Counted from the stretch's first letter, positions 14,533-23,386 are shown. The stretch: 29,290 nucleotides of DNA from Pseudomonadota bacterium (GCA_023438115.1 JAEZEB010000001.1:1-29290); one strand, 5' to 3'. Notes: a model not told the origin generated them from the letters alone. Translations and numbers: made by a program.

Positions 14533-15543
14533 TTGCAACGCATCGCATCCGCCTCCCGCCGCCGCCTCCTGGCCGGCGCCGCCCTCGCCTCGCTGCTGCC
14601 CGCGCAGTCGTTCGCGCAGGGCGCGTGGCCGACCAAGCCCGTGCGCATCGTCGTGCCGTTCAACGCCGGCGGCACCACGGACATCCTGGCGCGCGCCGTC
14701 GCGCAGGAGCTGGGCAAGGCCCTGGGCCAGTCCTTCGTGGTGGAGAACAAGGCCGGGGCCGGCGGCAACATCGGCGCCGACCTGGTGGCCAAGGCCGCCC
14801 CCGACGGCTACACGCTGCTGATGGGAACCGTGGGCACGCAGTCCATCAACAAGTGGCTGTACGCGCGCATGCCCTTCGATCCGCAGAAGGACTTCCAGCC
14901 GATCACGCTGGTGGCCGGCGTCCCCAACGTGATGGTCGTCAACACCGAGAAGGCGAAGGCGCAGGGCATCGACAGCGTGCAGGACTTCATCCGGCACGCG
15001 AAGGCCAATCCCGGCAAGCTGAACATGGCCTCCAGCGGCAACGGCACCTCGATCCACCTCGCGGGCGAGCTGTTCAAGGCGATGACGGGCGTGTTCATGA
15101 CGCACTTCCCGTTCACGGGCTCCAACCCCGCGCTCATGAGCCTGATGGCCGGCGACATGGACGTGATGTTCGACAACCTGCCCTCGGCCATGCCGCACAT
15201 CAAGTCCGGCCGCCTGAAGGCGCTGGCGGTCACGAGCTCGGCGCGTTCGTCGGCGCTGCCCGACGTGCCCACCGTCGAAGAGGCCGGCGGCCCCACGCTC
15301 AAGGGCTTCGAGGCGAGTTCCTGGTTCGGCCTGCTGGCGCCCGCCGGCACGCCGATGGACATCGTCAACCGCGTGCAGCAGGAAACGGCCAAGGCGCTGG
15401 CCACGCCGGCGATGAAGGAGCGCCTGCAGCTGCAGGGCGCCATCCCCAGCGGCAACACGCCGGCGCAGTTCGCGCAGCTGATCGACCGCGAGCTGAAGAA
15501 GTGGCAGCCGGTCGTGAAGGCGTCCGGCGCGAAGGTGGACTGA
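14533..15543 (+). CDS. Bug/TctC-family solute-binding protein with TTG start
   Basis: 336 residues. The start is TTG at 14533, chosen because AAGGAGA at 14519-14525 lies seven bases upstream and the resulting N-terminus is a good export signal: SRRRLLAG followed by an Ala/Leu core and an AFAQ-like cleavage site (SFAQ near residue 29). The double arginine resembles a Tat signal, common in this family. The Bug signature follows: WPTKPVRIVVPFNAGGTTDILAR, NKAGAGGNIGADLVAKAAPDGYTLL, KLNMASSGNGTSIHL, MAGDMDVMFDNLPSAMPHIKSGRLKALAVTS (given here as one family block) and GLLAPAGTP. It is separated from the first Bug gene by a terminator and so needs its own promoter within 14478-14518; I could not identify one securely. 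Confidence 0.9.
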   Translation: MQRIASASRRRLLAGAALASLLPAQSFAQGAWPTKPVRIVVPFNAGGTTDILARAVAQELGKALGQSFVVENKAGAGGNIGADLVAKAAPDGYTLLMGTVGTQSINKWLYARMPFDPQKDFQPITLVAGVPNVMVVNTEKAKAQGIDSVQDFIRHAKANPGKLNMASSGNGTSIHLAGELFKAMTGVFMTHFPFTGSNPALMSLMAGDMDVMFDNLPSAMPHIKSGRLKALAVTSSARSSALPDVPTVEEAGGPTLKGFEASSWFGLLAPAGTPMDIVNRVQQETAKALATPAMKERLQLQGAIPSGNTPAQFAQLIDRELKKWQPVVKASGAKVD

Positions 15544-15571
15544 TGCCTGCGCGGTGCCCGGGGCGCGCCGC

Positions 15572-15775
15572 TCAGGCGGGCACGGGCACCCGGCGCAGCA
15601 CCGCGAGCGGGAACACGGCTTCCTGCACGTCGTTCAGCTGGATCCAGGCGCAGCGCGCGGAGCCGGCGGACACTTCCTGCACGAACATGAGCGGGTTGTG
15701 GCCGCTCGACTCGACGATGTCGCCGACGCGCACGGGCGCCATGCGGCTGGGGATCGGGGTCTCGAGGGTCGGCAT
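15572..15775 (-). CDS. Small DUF2158 (YodC-like) protein
   Basis: 67 residues. The core VRVGDIVESSGHNPLMFVQEVSAGSARCAWI and the ending QEAVFPLAVLRRV match the DUF2158/YodC pattern of a short SH3-like barrel starting with a VGD.V motif, a middle M.V..V segment and a conserved C.W. The function of the family is not known to me. No ribosome binding site is clear; an internal ATG at 15742 (MAPVRVGD) would give a 56-residue protein that still contains the whole domain. The gene is convergent with the second Bug gene (28-base gap) and divergent from the histidine kinase (96-base shared upstream region). Confidence 0.7.
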   Translation of the reverse strand: MPTLETPIPSRMAPVRVGDIVESSGHNPLMFVQEVSAGSARCAWIQLNDVQEAVFPLAVLRRVPVPA

Positions 15776-15871
15776 GCGGCCATTGTCGGTACGAAAAAGC
15801 TCGCAGCTGCCGTGAAAAGCAGGGCTTTCCCCGGGCTTTTCGCCTCCCGGCCCGACCGGGGCCCGGGCAAG

Positions 15872-18595
15872 ATGCAGCCATCAGGACTTCCTGCGACCAT
15901 CGCAGTTGCCATGCGCCGGCTCCCTGGAATGCTTCGCCTGCGGCGCCTGCCGCCCCAGTTCCTCACCGTGACGGCGCTCGTCGCCGCGGCGGCGGCGCTG
16001 GTCTTCGCGGGCTGGATCCTGTACGACGCGGTCAAGGACGCGCGCGGGGCGCATGCCCTCGTGGCGAAATCGGAAGACGTGCTGCAGGTCCTCGGCGACC
16101 TGCGCGAGAGCTACGCGGAAATCACGGCGGCGCAGCGCGGCTACCTGCTGGGCGGCTCCCCCGGCATGCTCGAGGAGCGCGACCGGGCCGTCGCACGCGC
16201 TCTGGAGGCCAGCCGCCGCCTGCAGGCGCTGACCCGCGGCAACGCGACGCAGCATGCGCGGGCCCTGCGCCTGCAGCAACTGCTGCAGCAGCGGGCGGAG
16301 CTCACGCGCATCCTGGCCGCCCGGGTGCCCAGGCCCATCCTGCCGCTGCCGTTCACACCCGGGGAGGTGGAGCGCATCCAGGAGATCCACCGCGGCTTCG
16401 ACCTCGCGGCCGACGGCCTCGAAGCGGAAGAATCACGCCTGCTGGCCGATCGCCAGCAGGTGGAACTTGCGCGTGTGCACCGCACCGCGCTGCTGCTGCT
16501 GGCGGCCTTCGGCATCTTCGCGCTGATGGTGCTGCTGGCCTTCGCGGGCGTGCGCATCGAAGGGCGCCGGCGCCATCGCCTGGAACGCCAGATGATCGAG
16601 TTGGTGGACAACCTGCCGGTCACCATCTGGCAGATGCGCAGCGCGCCGGACGGCCAGCGGCGTTTCATCTACGTGGCGGACAGCGCGCCGCGCGAGCGCG
16701 GCCTGCGCGCCGAGGATCTGCTGCGCGACCGCTCCCTCGCGATGGCCTCCGTGCATCCGGACGACCGCGCCCGCGTCGCCGAGGCGCTGAAGCGTTCCGA
16801 GGAGACCCTGCAGCCGCTGGACTGCAGCTACCGGCTCGTGCCCGGGGGCGAGGGCAAGTTGCAATGGGTGCACACGAACGCGCGCATGCGGCGCCTGAAG
16901 GACGGCTCGCTGCTCTGGACCGGCTACTGGGCCGACATCACGGCGCAGAAGGACATGGAGTTCGCGCTGCGCGATGCCACCGAGGAAGCGCGCCGCGCCA
17001 GCCGCGCCAAGAGCACCTTCCTGGCCACGATGAGCCACGAGATCCGCACGCCCATGACCTCGGTGATGGGCCTGCTGGAGCTGCTGGACCTGACGCAGCT
17101 GGACGGCGAGCAGCGGGCCACGCTGGCCGTGATCCGCGAGTCCAGCCAGTCCCTGCTGCGCATCATCGACGACATCCTCGACTTCTCGAAGGTGGAGGAA
17201 GGACGCCTGTCGCTGGCGCCGGTGCCGGCGTCGCTGCGCGATGCGGTGCGGCGTGCCTGCGAGGTCCACGGCGGCGCGGCCAGCGCGCGCGGGCTGCTGC
17301 TGGAGCAGTGGATCGACCCGCGCATAGGCGCGGCGCACCTGTTCGACCCGCTGCGGCTGGGGCAGATCCTGCACAACTTCCTCAGCAACGCGATCAAGTT
17401 CACGGAAGAGGGCCGCGTGCAGGTGATGCTCGAACAGGTCGCCGCGCGCGGCAACTCGCAGCACGTGCGCCTGTCGGTCACCGACACGGGCATCGGCGTG
17501 CCGCCGGAGCGCATCGCGCAACTGTTCCAGCCGTTCGAGCAGGGCACGCCGCAGGTCGCCTCCACCTACGGCGGAACGGGGCTGGGGCTCGCGATCTGCC
17601 GCCGCCTCGCGGAGCTGATGGGCGGCACGGTGGACATGCAGAGCAGCCCGGGCGCCGGCACGCGCGTGGTCTTCGAAGGCAGCTTCCCGCTGGTGGACCC
17701 GGCGGCGGTGCAGGACCGCAGTCCCCGCAGGAGCGGGCAGCGCCTGCAGGCGGCCATCGCCGGCCTGCGCGAGGCGCCGTCGGTGGAAGCGGCCGAGGAC
17801 GAGGGGACGCTGGTGCTGGTGGTCGACGACCACCCGACCAATCGGCTGGTGCTGGCACGCCAGCTCGCGACGCTGGGCTACGCCGTGCTGGTGGCCGAGG
17901 ATGGCGCCGAGGCGCTGCACCTGTGGCGCTCGCGTCGCATTGGCTTGCTGCTGACCGACAGCAACATGCCCCACATGAACGGCTACGAACTGGCACGCGC
18001 GATCCGCGAAGAGGAAGCGCAGCAGGGGCGCGGGCGCATGCCCATCCTCGCCTGCACCGCGAACGCGTCCCCCGGCGAGGCCGAGCGCTGCGACGCCGCG
18101 GGCATGGACGGCTGCCTCGTCAAGCCGCTGGCGCTCGCCACGCTGCTGGAGCAGATGCAGCGCTGGCTGCCCGTGCCGGGCATGGAAGGCGTTACCGAGC
18201 CGCCGCAGTTCGCGGCGGAAGCGCAGGATTCCAAGTTCGATTCGAGCCTGGTGGCCATGGTGAGCGGCGGCGAGCGCGAGGAGGAGCGGCGCCTGTTCGA
18301 GGGCTTCCTGCGCACCAACGCGGCGGACCTCGCCGCGCTGCGGATGGCGGTGGAGGCGCACGACACCGCCGAAATTGCGCGCCTGGCGCACCGCGTCCGG
18401 GGCGCGGCGCAGACGCTGGGCGCCGTGGCCCTGCTGCGCGCCTGCCGCGAGCTGGAAGAAAACGCGCTGGTGGAAGAGCCGCGCACGACGCTGCGCCTCA
18501 ACCTCGACGACGTGCTGGCGCGCTCGGCGGAACTGGAGCAGCGCCTGCGCTTGCGCATGGCGGCGCTGCGCGCCCGCCCCCGTAGAAACCCCTAG
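15872..18595 (+). CDS. Hybrid sensor histidine kinase (CHASE3-PAS-HisKA-HATPase-REC-HPt)
   Basis: 907 residues from ATG at 15872 (an ATG at 15911 would cut 13 residues). Transmembrane helices at about 31-50 and 206-227 enclose a 155-residue helical periplasmic region with the ITAAQRGYLL signature of CHASE3. A PAS domain follows (about 241-360, ending GYWADITAQK). The HisKA phospho-histidine is H389 in SHEIRTP; N-box HNFLSNAIKF (501-510), G1 DTGIG (538-542) and G2 GGTGLGL are intact. The receiver has DD at 652-653, phospho-acceptor D696 in LTDSNMP and K751. A C-terminal HPt domain carries H840 in LAHRVRGAAQTLG. This is a complete BvgS-like phosphorelay without an output domain, so a separate response regulator, not in the window, must receive the phosphate. 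It reads toward an HDOD gene 54 bases downstream. Confidence 0.93.
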   Translation: MQPSGLPATIAVAMRRLPGMLRLRRLPPQFLTVTALVAAAAALVFAGWILYDAVKDARGAHALVAKSEDVLQVLGDLRESYAEITAAQRGYLLGGSPGMLEERDRAVARALEASRRLQALTRGNATQHARALRLQQLLQQRAELTRILAARVPRPILPLPFTPGEVERIQEIHRGFDLAADGLEAEESRLLADRQQVELARVHRTALLLLAAFGIFALMVLLAFAGVRIEGRRRHRLERQMIELVDNLPVTIWQMRSAPDGQRRFIYVADSAPRERGLRAEDLLRDRSLAMASVHPDDRARVAEALKRSEETLQPLDCSYRLVPGGEGKLQWVHTNARMRRLKDGSLLWTGYWADITAQKDMEFALRDATEEARRASRAKSTFLATMSHEIRTPMTSVMGLLELLDLTQLDGEQRATLAVIRESSQSLLRIIDDILDFSKVEEGRLSLAPVPASLRDAVRRACEVHGGAASARGLLLEQWIDPRIGAAHLFDPLRLGQILHNFLSNAIKFTEEGRVQVMLEQVAARGNSQHVRLSVTDTGIGVPPERIAQLFQPFEQGTPQVASTYGGTGLGLAICRRLAELMGGTVDMQSSPGAGTRVVFEGSFPLVDPAAVQDRSPRRSGQRLQAAIAGLREAPSVEAAEDEGTLVLVVDDHPTNRLVLARQLATLGYAVLVAEDGAEALHLWRSRRIGLLLTDSNMPHMNGYELARAIREEEAQQGRGRMPILACTANASPGEAERCDAAGMDGCLVKPLALATLLEQMQRWLPVPGMEGVTEPPQFAAEAQDSKFDSSLVAMVSGGEREEERRLFEGFLRTNAADLAALRMAVEAHDTAEIARLAHRVRGAAQTLGAVALLRACRELEENALVEEPRTTLRLNLDDVLARSAELEQRLRLRMAALRARPRRNP

Positions 18596-18649
18596 ACACC
18601 AGGCCGCACGGCCCTCTTCAGGACCGCGGCGGCAGGCCGAAAGACAGGC

Positions 18650-19393
18650 ATGCTCCCTCTCGTTTCGCTGCCTGCCTGGGCCACCACGCTGGACTGGACG
18701 GGCGTGCCGGTGCTGCGCGCCAGCGCACTGGCCGTGCAGGCGAGGGCGCGCCATGCCGACGACGCCGATGCCCACGTGCTGGCGGAGGTCGTGCTGCGCG
18801 ATCCCTTGCTGTGCCTGCGCGTGCTCGCTTCGGCCGCCGCGCGCCAATCGCCGCAAGCCACGCCCGTGGCGAGCGTCACGGCAGCCCTGGTGCTGACCGG
18901 CATCGATCCCTTTTTCCGCGACTGCGCCGTCCTGCCGGTGCTGGAGGACCAGCTCGCGATGCAGGCCCGCCCGGAAGCGCTCGCCATCGTGGCGCGCTCG
19001 CGCGTGGCCGCGCGCATCGCCGCGGCCTTCGCGATCCACCGGCAGGACGAAGCCGTCGAGGAGGTGCACCTGGCCGCCCTGCTGCACGACGTGGGCGAAG
19101 TGCTGGCGCGCTACTTCGCGCCCGACGCGAGTCCGGAGGCGGCACCGCCGGGCCTCGTGTCCGCGACCCTGCTGCGGCGCTGGGGGCTGCCCGAGGCACT
19201 GCGCCATCCGGCGCACGGACCCGTGGGCGATGCGCCGCGCCCCCGCATGGTGGCGCTGGCCGTGCGCATCGCGCGGCACATGGAACACGGCTGGAACGGC
19301 CCCGAGCTGCTGGGCGACGCCGCGCAGGCGGGACAGCTGCTGAACCTGCGCTCGCAGGTGGCGGCGAGCCTGATCCGCCGGGCCGCGGGCTAG
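18650..19393 (+). CDS. HDOD-domain protein
   Basis: 247 residues, cytoplasmic. It begins directly with the HDOD fold: LDWTGVPVLRASALAVQARA, then VLAEVVLRDPLLCLRVLASA (the family region that recalls D.LS.KLL..AN), SVTAALVLTGIDPF and, at 144-150, LLHDVGE, where the HD-like dyad is retained, followed by LVSATLLRRWGLPEALRHPAH. HDOD proteins are non-enzymatic relatives of HD phosphohydrolases and act as partners in c-di-GMP, two-component or motility signalling. Located 54 bases after the hybrid kinase on the same strand, it is likely co-transcribed. Its TAG overlaps the TAG of convergent flgL in the shared CTAG at 19390-19393. A link to motility is inference from position only. Confidence 0.85.
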   Translation: MLPLVSLPAWATTLDWTGVPVLRASALAVQARARHADDADAHVLAEVVLRDPLLCLRVLASAAARQSPQATPVASVTAALVLTGIDPFFRDCAVLPVLEDQLAMQARPEALAIVARSRVAARIAAAFAIHRQDEAVEEVHLAALLHDVGEVLARYFAPDASPEAAPPGLVSATLLRRWGLPEALRHPAHGPVGDAPRPRMVALAVRIARHMEHGWNGPELLGDAAQAGQLLNLRSQVAASLIRRAAG

Positions 19394-20574
19394 GAGATCA
19401 GGTCAAAGAGAGACGTCTGGCGGATCGCCACGTAGCTCTTGAGCGCGGCTTCGTAGGCGGTCTGGCTCGCCTGCAGCGAGGAGATGCCGCGGGCCATGTC
19501 CAGGTCCTGCAGGGCGCCCAGTCGCGCGCTCGCATCGAACTCCTGCTGCGCACCGGCGGACATCGCGTCCTCGACGTAGCGCAGCTGCTCGCCCGCCACC
19601 GCGCGCGCATGCAGCACGGCGTCGAGGCCGCGGTCCACGCCGACCTGGGCGCGCTGCAGCCGCTCCTGGTAGGCGCCGCCCGTGGCGCTCCGGTCTTCCA
19701 GCAGCGCGATCGCGTCGTCCAGCGTGGTGAAGATGTCCTTGTGCTGCGCCGGCGCGAGCGTGAAGCGGTCGCCCGGTACGGGCGGGCCCCCGACCTGCAC
19801 GCGCTGGCCGTCGATGTCCAGCGTGCCGTCGGCCGGCCACGCGACGTTGGTGGCCACCGCCGTGCCCGCCGTGGTGTCGATCACGGTGTAGGTGAGCGCG
19901 CCCGGCGCGCCCCCGACGGTAAGCGCGTAACCATGGCCGGTGAGCTGCGTCGCGTCGCTCACGGAGCCCGCGCCTATCCAGCCCGTGTTGCCGGGATCGG
20001 ATGCGGTGACGAACACGCCGTTGCCCTCGGGCAGCGCGAGGAAGGCGGCGCGGCCGTCCACCGTGCTGGCGAAGCGGCCCTGCTCGCCCACCTGCTGCGT
20101 GCCGGCGTTGGCGGCATAGCCCACGGGCGTCTTCGCGAAAGGCGCGGTGGTCGTGCCCTGGCCGCCGAACACGTAGCCGCCGGCGGCGTCGGGCGTGTTG
20201 GCGATGGCGAGCAGCTGGTCGCGCGTGGCGCGCAGCTGCAGCGCCAGCTTGGCGCGCTCGTCGGCGGTGTAGCCGCCGTTGCCCGCGGCCACCAGCGCCT
20301 CGCGCGCGCTGTGCAGCAGGTCCACGCCCTGCCCCAGCGCGCCTTCGGCGGAAGACAGCGTGCCCTGCGCGAGTTGCGCGGCGCGCTGGTCCTGTTCCAG
20401 GCGTGCGAGGCGCGAACGGGCGAGCTCGGCCTGCGCCGCGGCGACGGGATCGTCCGAAGGCGACTGCACGCGCAGGCCGGTGGCGATCTGCGATTGCAGC
20501 TTGGCCTGCTCCGACTCGCGCTTCTGCAGCGCTTGCAGCGTGGCCTGGGCGTGGTGCAGGGTGGGAACGCGCAT
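19390..20574 (-). CDS. flgL: Flagellar hook-associated protein 3 (hook-filament junction), FlgL
   Basis: 394 residues from ATG at 20574 with AGGAG five bases upstream. The N-terminus MRVPTLHHAQATLQALQKRESEQAKLQSQIATGLRV shows the flagellin-like D0/D1 coiled-coil pattern, with the family segment PSDDPVAAAQA (about 38-48). The C-terminus mirrors it: ASARLGALQDLDMARGISSLQASQTAYEAALKSYVAI..TSLFDLIS, typical of FlgL. The middle third is a variable Gly/Thr-rich exposed domain. FlgL forms the second junction ring between hook and filament and is exported by the flagellar type III system, so no signal peptide is expected. It is the last gene of the operon, 17 bases after flgK, and ends in a 4-base overlap with the convergent HDOD gene. 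Confidence 0.94.
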   Translation of the reverse strand: MRVPTLHHAQATLQALQKRESEQAKLQSQIATGLRVQSPSDDPVAAAQAELARSRLARLEQDQRAAQLAQGTLSSAEGALGQGVDLLHSAREALVAAGNGGYTADERAKLALQLRATRDQLLAIANTPDAAGGYVFGGQGTTTAPFAKTPVGYAANAGTQQVGEQGRFASTVDGRAAFLALPEGNGVFVTASDPGNTGWIGAGSVSDATQLTGHGYALTVGGAPGALTYTVIDTTAGTAVATNVAWPADGTLDIDGQRVQVGGPPVPGDRFTLAPAQHKDIFTTLDDAIALLEDRSATGGAYQERLQRAQVGVDRGLDAVLHARAVAGEQLRYVEDAMSAGAQQEFDASARLGALQDLDMARGISSLQASQTAYEAALKSYVAIRQTSLFDLIS

Positions 20575-20591
20575 GGGACTCCTGGTGTTCT

Positions 20592-22490
20592 TCAGCGGAC
20601 GGCGGACAGCAGCGACTCGAACAGGCTCTGGCTCGCCTGGATGATGCGGGCCGACGCCTGGTAGGCCTGCTGGTAGCGCAGCAGGTCGGCGGCTTCCTCG
20701 TCGAGGTTGACGCCGGCCACGGCCTGCTGGCGCGCCGTCGTCTCCTCGTGCAGGCGCGCGGACACGTCCGCCGCGGCCTGCATGGCCTGCGTGCGGCTGC
20801 CCACTTCGCCCAGCAGGGCGGCATAGCTTTCGTTGAGCGAGGCGCCGCCCGCGAGGCCTTCGCGCGCGAGCGCGGCCAGCGCCTGCGCGTTGCGATTGTC
20901 GGCGGCGGCCGCCTTGTTGGGGCCGACGGAGAAACTGTCGCCGGCGGCAGGCGTGCCTTCCAGCGTGAGCGACCAGCCGTTGTAGTCGGCCGGCGCCGCG
21001 GGAATGCGCTGGCCCGGCGCGTAAGGCACCGTGAACGGCGGCAGGCCGTTGACGTTGCCGATCGTCACGCTGTCGGGCGGATCATTGAAGGTGATCGTCA
21101 CCGGCAGCGCGTTGGCCGCATCGGCGCGCACGATCTCGAAGCCGGTCGCGCGCACGCCGCCGCGGTTGGCCGCACCGGCCTCCACGCTCGCTGCGTATGC
21201 CGTGGCGACCTGGCGTGCCGAAACGGGATTCGCTGCAAGGCCTGTTGCGGCGGCAGCGAAAGGTTCGACGCGCCAGCGGTCGCCGGCGGCCGGCGTGCCG
21301 CCGCCATCGAAGGCGAGGCCGTCGAAGGTGGCGGGCAGGCCCGGGCTGCTGCGCACCAGCCCGTCCGACAGGCGCGTGACCTGGTAGGCCGTGCCGTCCC
21401 AGCGGACTTCGTAGCTGCTCGCTTGCAGGGCGCCCGCGTCAGCGATGCTGGCACTGAACGTCCCGCCGCCGGTGTTGGAGGACGCCGCCCGCACCTGCGC
21501 GTCCGGCACCTGGAACAGCGCCGCGCCGGGATTGCCGTCCATGTCCACGCCCAGCGCCTGCTGCGCATTGACCGCGGAGCCCAGCACCTGCGCGATGCGG
21601 CCGACCTGGTTGAGGACCGCGGGCGCATCCTCGTCGCGGAAGCGCAGCGTGCCCGCCAGGCTGCCGCCACCGACCGCGTCGGCATCCAGCCATTGCGAGA
21701 CGCTGCCCAGCGTCAGGCGCAGGCTGTGCCGGGTCGGATCGTCCGGATCGCGCACGGCCTCCAGCTTCGAGCGCTGCTGGCCCACCAGCAGGCTCGCGCC
21801 TTCCACGGTGAAGAGGTTCAGCGAACCGTCGTCCTGCTTCACCGCCTGCACGGTGAGGAAGGCGCCCAGCGCCTGCACCGCGGCGTCGCGCTGGTCCAGC
21901 AGGTCGTTGGGCACGTGGCCCGATCCCTGCGCCAGCACGATCTGGCTGTTCAGGCGGGCGATCTCGTCGATGCGGTTGTTCACCTGCGCCGCCTCCGGCG
22001 CGAGGCGGGCATCCGCCTCCGCACGCAGGGCCGCGACCTGGCGCCCGATGGTGGTGATGCGCTGCGCGAGCTGGTCGGCGCGCGCGACGAAGACCTGCCG
22101 CGTGGCGAGGTCCGCCGGCCGGTTGGCCAGATCGCCGGCCGCGCCGAAGAAGGCGTCGAGCGACGCGCCTATGCCCAGCTCGCCGTCGGCGAACACACGG
22201 TCCAGCGCACCCAGCGCCTGCGCGCGCGCGGCGTCGGCGGCGCTGGCCGAGCCCGAGGACTGCACGGCGGCAGTGAGGAACTGGTCGTACTGGCGCCGCA
22301 CGGTGGTGATGTCCACGCCGCGGCCGAAGAAGCCCGCACCGGTGTATTGCGAGCCCGCGGTCGCAAGCTGCGCCTGCTGGCGCGAGTAGCCCTCGGTGTT
22401 GACGTTCGCGATGTTGTGCGAGACGGTGGCCAGCGAGCCCTGCGCCGCGGCGAGGGCGCTCTTTCCGATGTTCAGCAGCGCGTTCGACAT
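20592..22490 (-). CDS. flgK: Flagellar hook-associated protein 1, FlgK
   Basis: 632 residues. N-terminal domain: MSNALLNIGKSALAAAQGSLATVSHNIANVNTEGYSRQQ, with the SHNIANVNTEGYSRQ motif diagnostic for FlgK, then GRGVDITTVRRQYDQFL. The C-terminus has GVNLDEEAADLLRYQQAYQASARIIQASQSLFESLL, the conserved FlgK end. The 400-residue centre is variable surface domain. FlgK makes the first junction layer on the hook tip. It begins two bases after the flgJ stop (TGA, GC, ATG), which implies translational coupling; no strong ribosome binding site of its own is visible. Confidence 0.96.
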   Translation of the reverse strand: MSNALLNIGKSALAAAQGSLATVSHNIANVNTEGYSRQQAQLATAGSQYTGAGFFGRGVDITTVRRQYDQFLTAAVQSSGSASAADAARAQALGALDRVFADGELGIGASLDAFFGAAGDLANRPADLATRQVFVARADQLAQRITTIGRQVAALRAEADARLAPEAAQVNNRIDEIARLNSQIVLAQGSGHVPNDLLDQRDAAVQALGAFLTVQAVKQDDGSLNLFTVEGASLLVGQQRSKLEAVRDPDDPTRHSLRLTLGSVSQWLDADAVGGGSLAGTLRFRDEDAPAVLNQVGRIAQVLGSAVNAQQALGVDMDGNPGAALFQVPDAQVRAASSNTGGGTFSASIADAGALQASSYEVRWDGTAYQVTRLSDGLVRSSPGLPATFDGLAFDGGGTPAAGDRWRVEPFAAAATGLAANPVSARQVATAYAASVEAGAANRGGVRATGFEIVRADAANALPVTITFNDPPDSVTIGNVNGLPPFTVPYAPGQRIPAAPADYNGWSLTLEGTPAAGDSFSVGPNKAAAADNRNAQALAALAREGLAGGASLNESYAALLGEVGSRTQAMQAAADVSARLHEETTARQQAVAGVNLDEEAADLLRYQQAYQASARIIQASQSLFESLLSAVR

Positions 22491-22492
22491 GC

Positions 22493-23386
22493 TCAGCCCA
22501 TCGCGCGCTGGATCGCCAGCGCGTGGTTGATCGTGCGTTCCAGCTTGGCGGCGTACTGCGGATCGGTCGCGTAGCCCGCGCGCTGCATGCCGCCGGCGAA
22601 AGCCTCGGCGGTCGTGGCGTTGCGCACCACGTTCGCATAGCGCGGGCTGTTGGACAGCATGCGCGCGTAGTCGGCGAAGGCCTCGGTGTACGAGCCGTAG
22701 CTGCGGAAGCCCGCCTTCTGCTTGACGGCCTGCCCGCCCTCGAATTCGGTGGTGGTCACGCGCGTCGTCGCGCCGCGCCAGCCGCGCGTGGCCTTGATGC
22801 CGAACAGGTTGAAGGAGTTGCTGCCGTCGGCGTTGCGGATCTCGCCCTTGCCCCAGCCCGATTCCAGCGCGGCCTGTCCCAGGATGAAGGAAGCGGGCAC
22901 GCCGGTCTGGCGCTCTGCGGCCTGAGCGTGCGGCAGCATCTTCTCGAGGAAGGCGGCGGCGCGGCTCTTCGGGGCGGCGGGCGCCTCCACGGGCGCAGCT
23001 TCCGCGGGAGCCGCCGCCGGTGCGCTGCCGGGTGCGGGCGCCATCAGCGCCTGCGGCAGGTTCAGGTTTTCGGGCGCGGGTTCCGGCAGGTTGCGCATGT
23101 GGCGCGTGAGCTGCTTTTCCAGCATCTCGGCCAGGCCGCCCGGGCGGCCCGACAGCTGCTGCGAGAAGCGCGCATCCAGCATCGCCGTGAAGGTATCGCC
23201 GGAGGGCGAGGCCTCCGTGCGCGGCGTCGCGTCGCGCATGCTCTTGAGCACCATCTGCGTGAAGAGCGATTCGAACTGCACCGCGGCCTGGCGCGCGGCG
23301 CCCTGGGGATTGCGCGCGGCTTCGCTGCGCAGCGTGTCCAGGCTGCGCTGGTCCAGCGAAAGCGCTCCGGCGGCGGGCGTCTGCAT
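22493..23386 (-). CDS. flgJ: Rod-cap protein with peptidoglycan hydrolase domain, FlgJ
   Basis: 297 residues, the bifunctional beta/gamma-proteobacterial form. The N-terminal rod-binding domain (about 30-100) contains QFESLFTQMVLKSMRDA. An Ala/Pro-rich linker (about 101-140) leads to a glucosaminidase/muramidase domain (145-297) with TGVPASFILGQAALESGWGKG, where E175 is the expected catalytic acid, NLFGIKA (193-199) and a C-terminal RAGYATDPQYAAKLERTI. FlgJ caps the growing rod and locally opens the peptidoglycan. GGAGAT lies eight bases before the ATG, inside flgI; the junction with flgI is TGATG with one shared base. Confidence 0.95.
   Translation of the reverse strand: MQTPAAGALSLDQRSLDTLRSEAARNPQGAARQAAVQFESLFTQMVLKSMRDATPRTEASPSGDTFTAMLDARFSQQLSGRPGGLAEMLEKQLTRHMRNLPEPAPENLNLPQALMAPAPGSAPAAAPAEAAPVEAPAAPKSRAAAFLEKMLPHAQAAERQTGVPASFILGQAALESGWGKGEIRNADGSNSFNLFGIKATRGWRGATTRVTTTEFEGGQAVKQKAGFRSYGSYTEAFADYARMLSNSPRYANVVRNATTAEAFAGGMQRAGYATDPQYAAKLERTINHALAIQRAMG

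Noticed and set aside
15554..15583. GTGCCCG/CGGGCAC inverted repeat between the second Bug gene and DUF2158 as a bidirectional terminator
   Set aside because: The arms are 16 bases apart, there is no T-run on either side, and one arm lies inside the DUF2158 coding region; not strong enough to list.
15554..15871. In-frame upstream extension of the hybrid kinase (about 106 extra codons)
   Set aside because: The extension overlaps the opposite-strand DUF2158 gene and the hairpin region and has no membrane or domain content; the ATG at 15872 precedes a normal signal-anchor region.
16433..19288. 951-codon minus-strand frame opposite the hybrid kinase and HDOD genes
   Set aside because: The same GC-driven artefact; it spans two real genes and their gap with no domain signal of its own.
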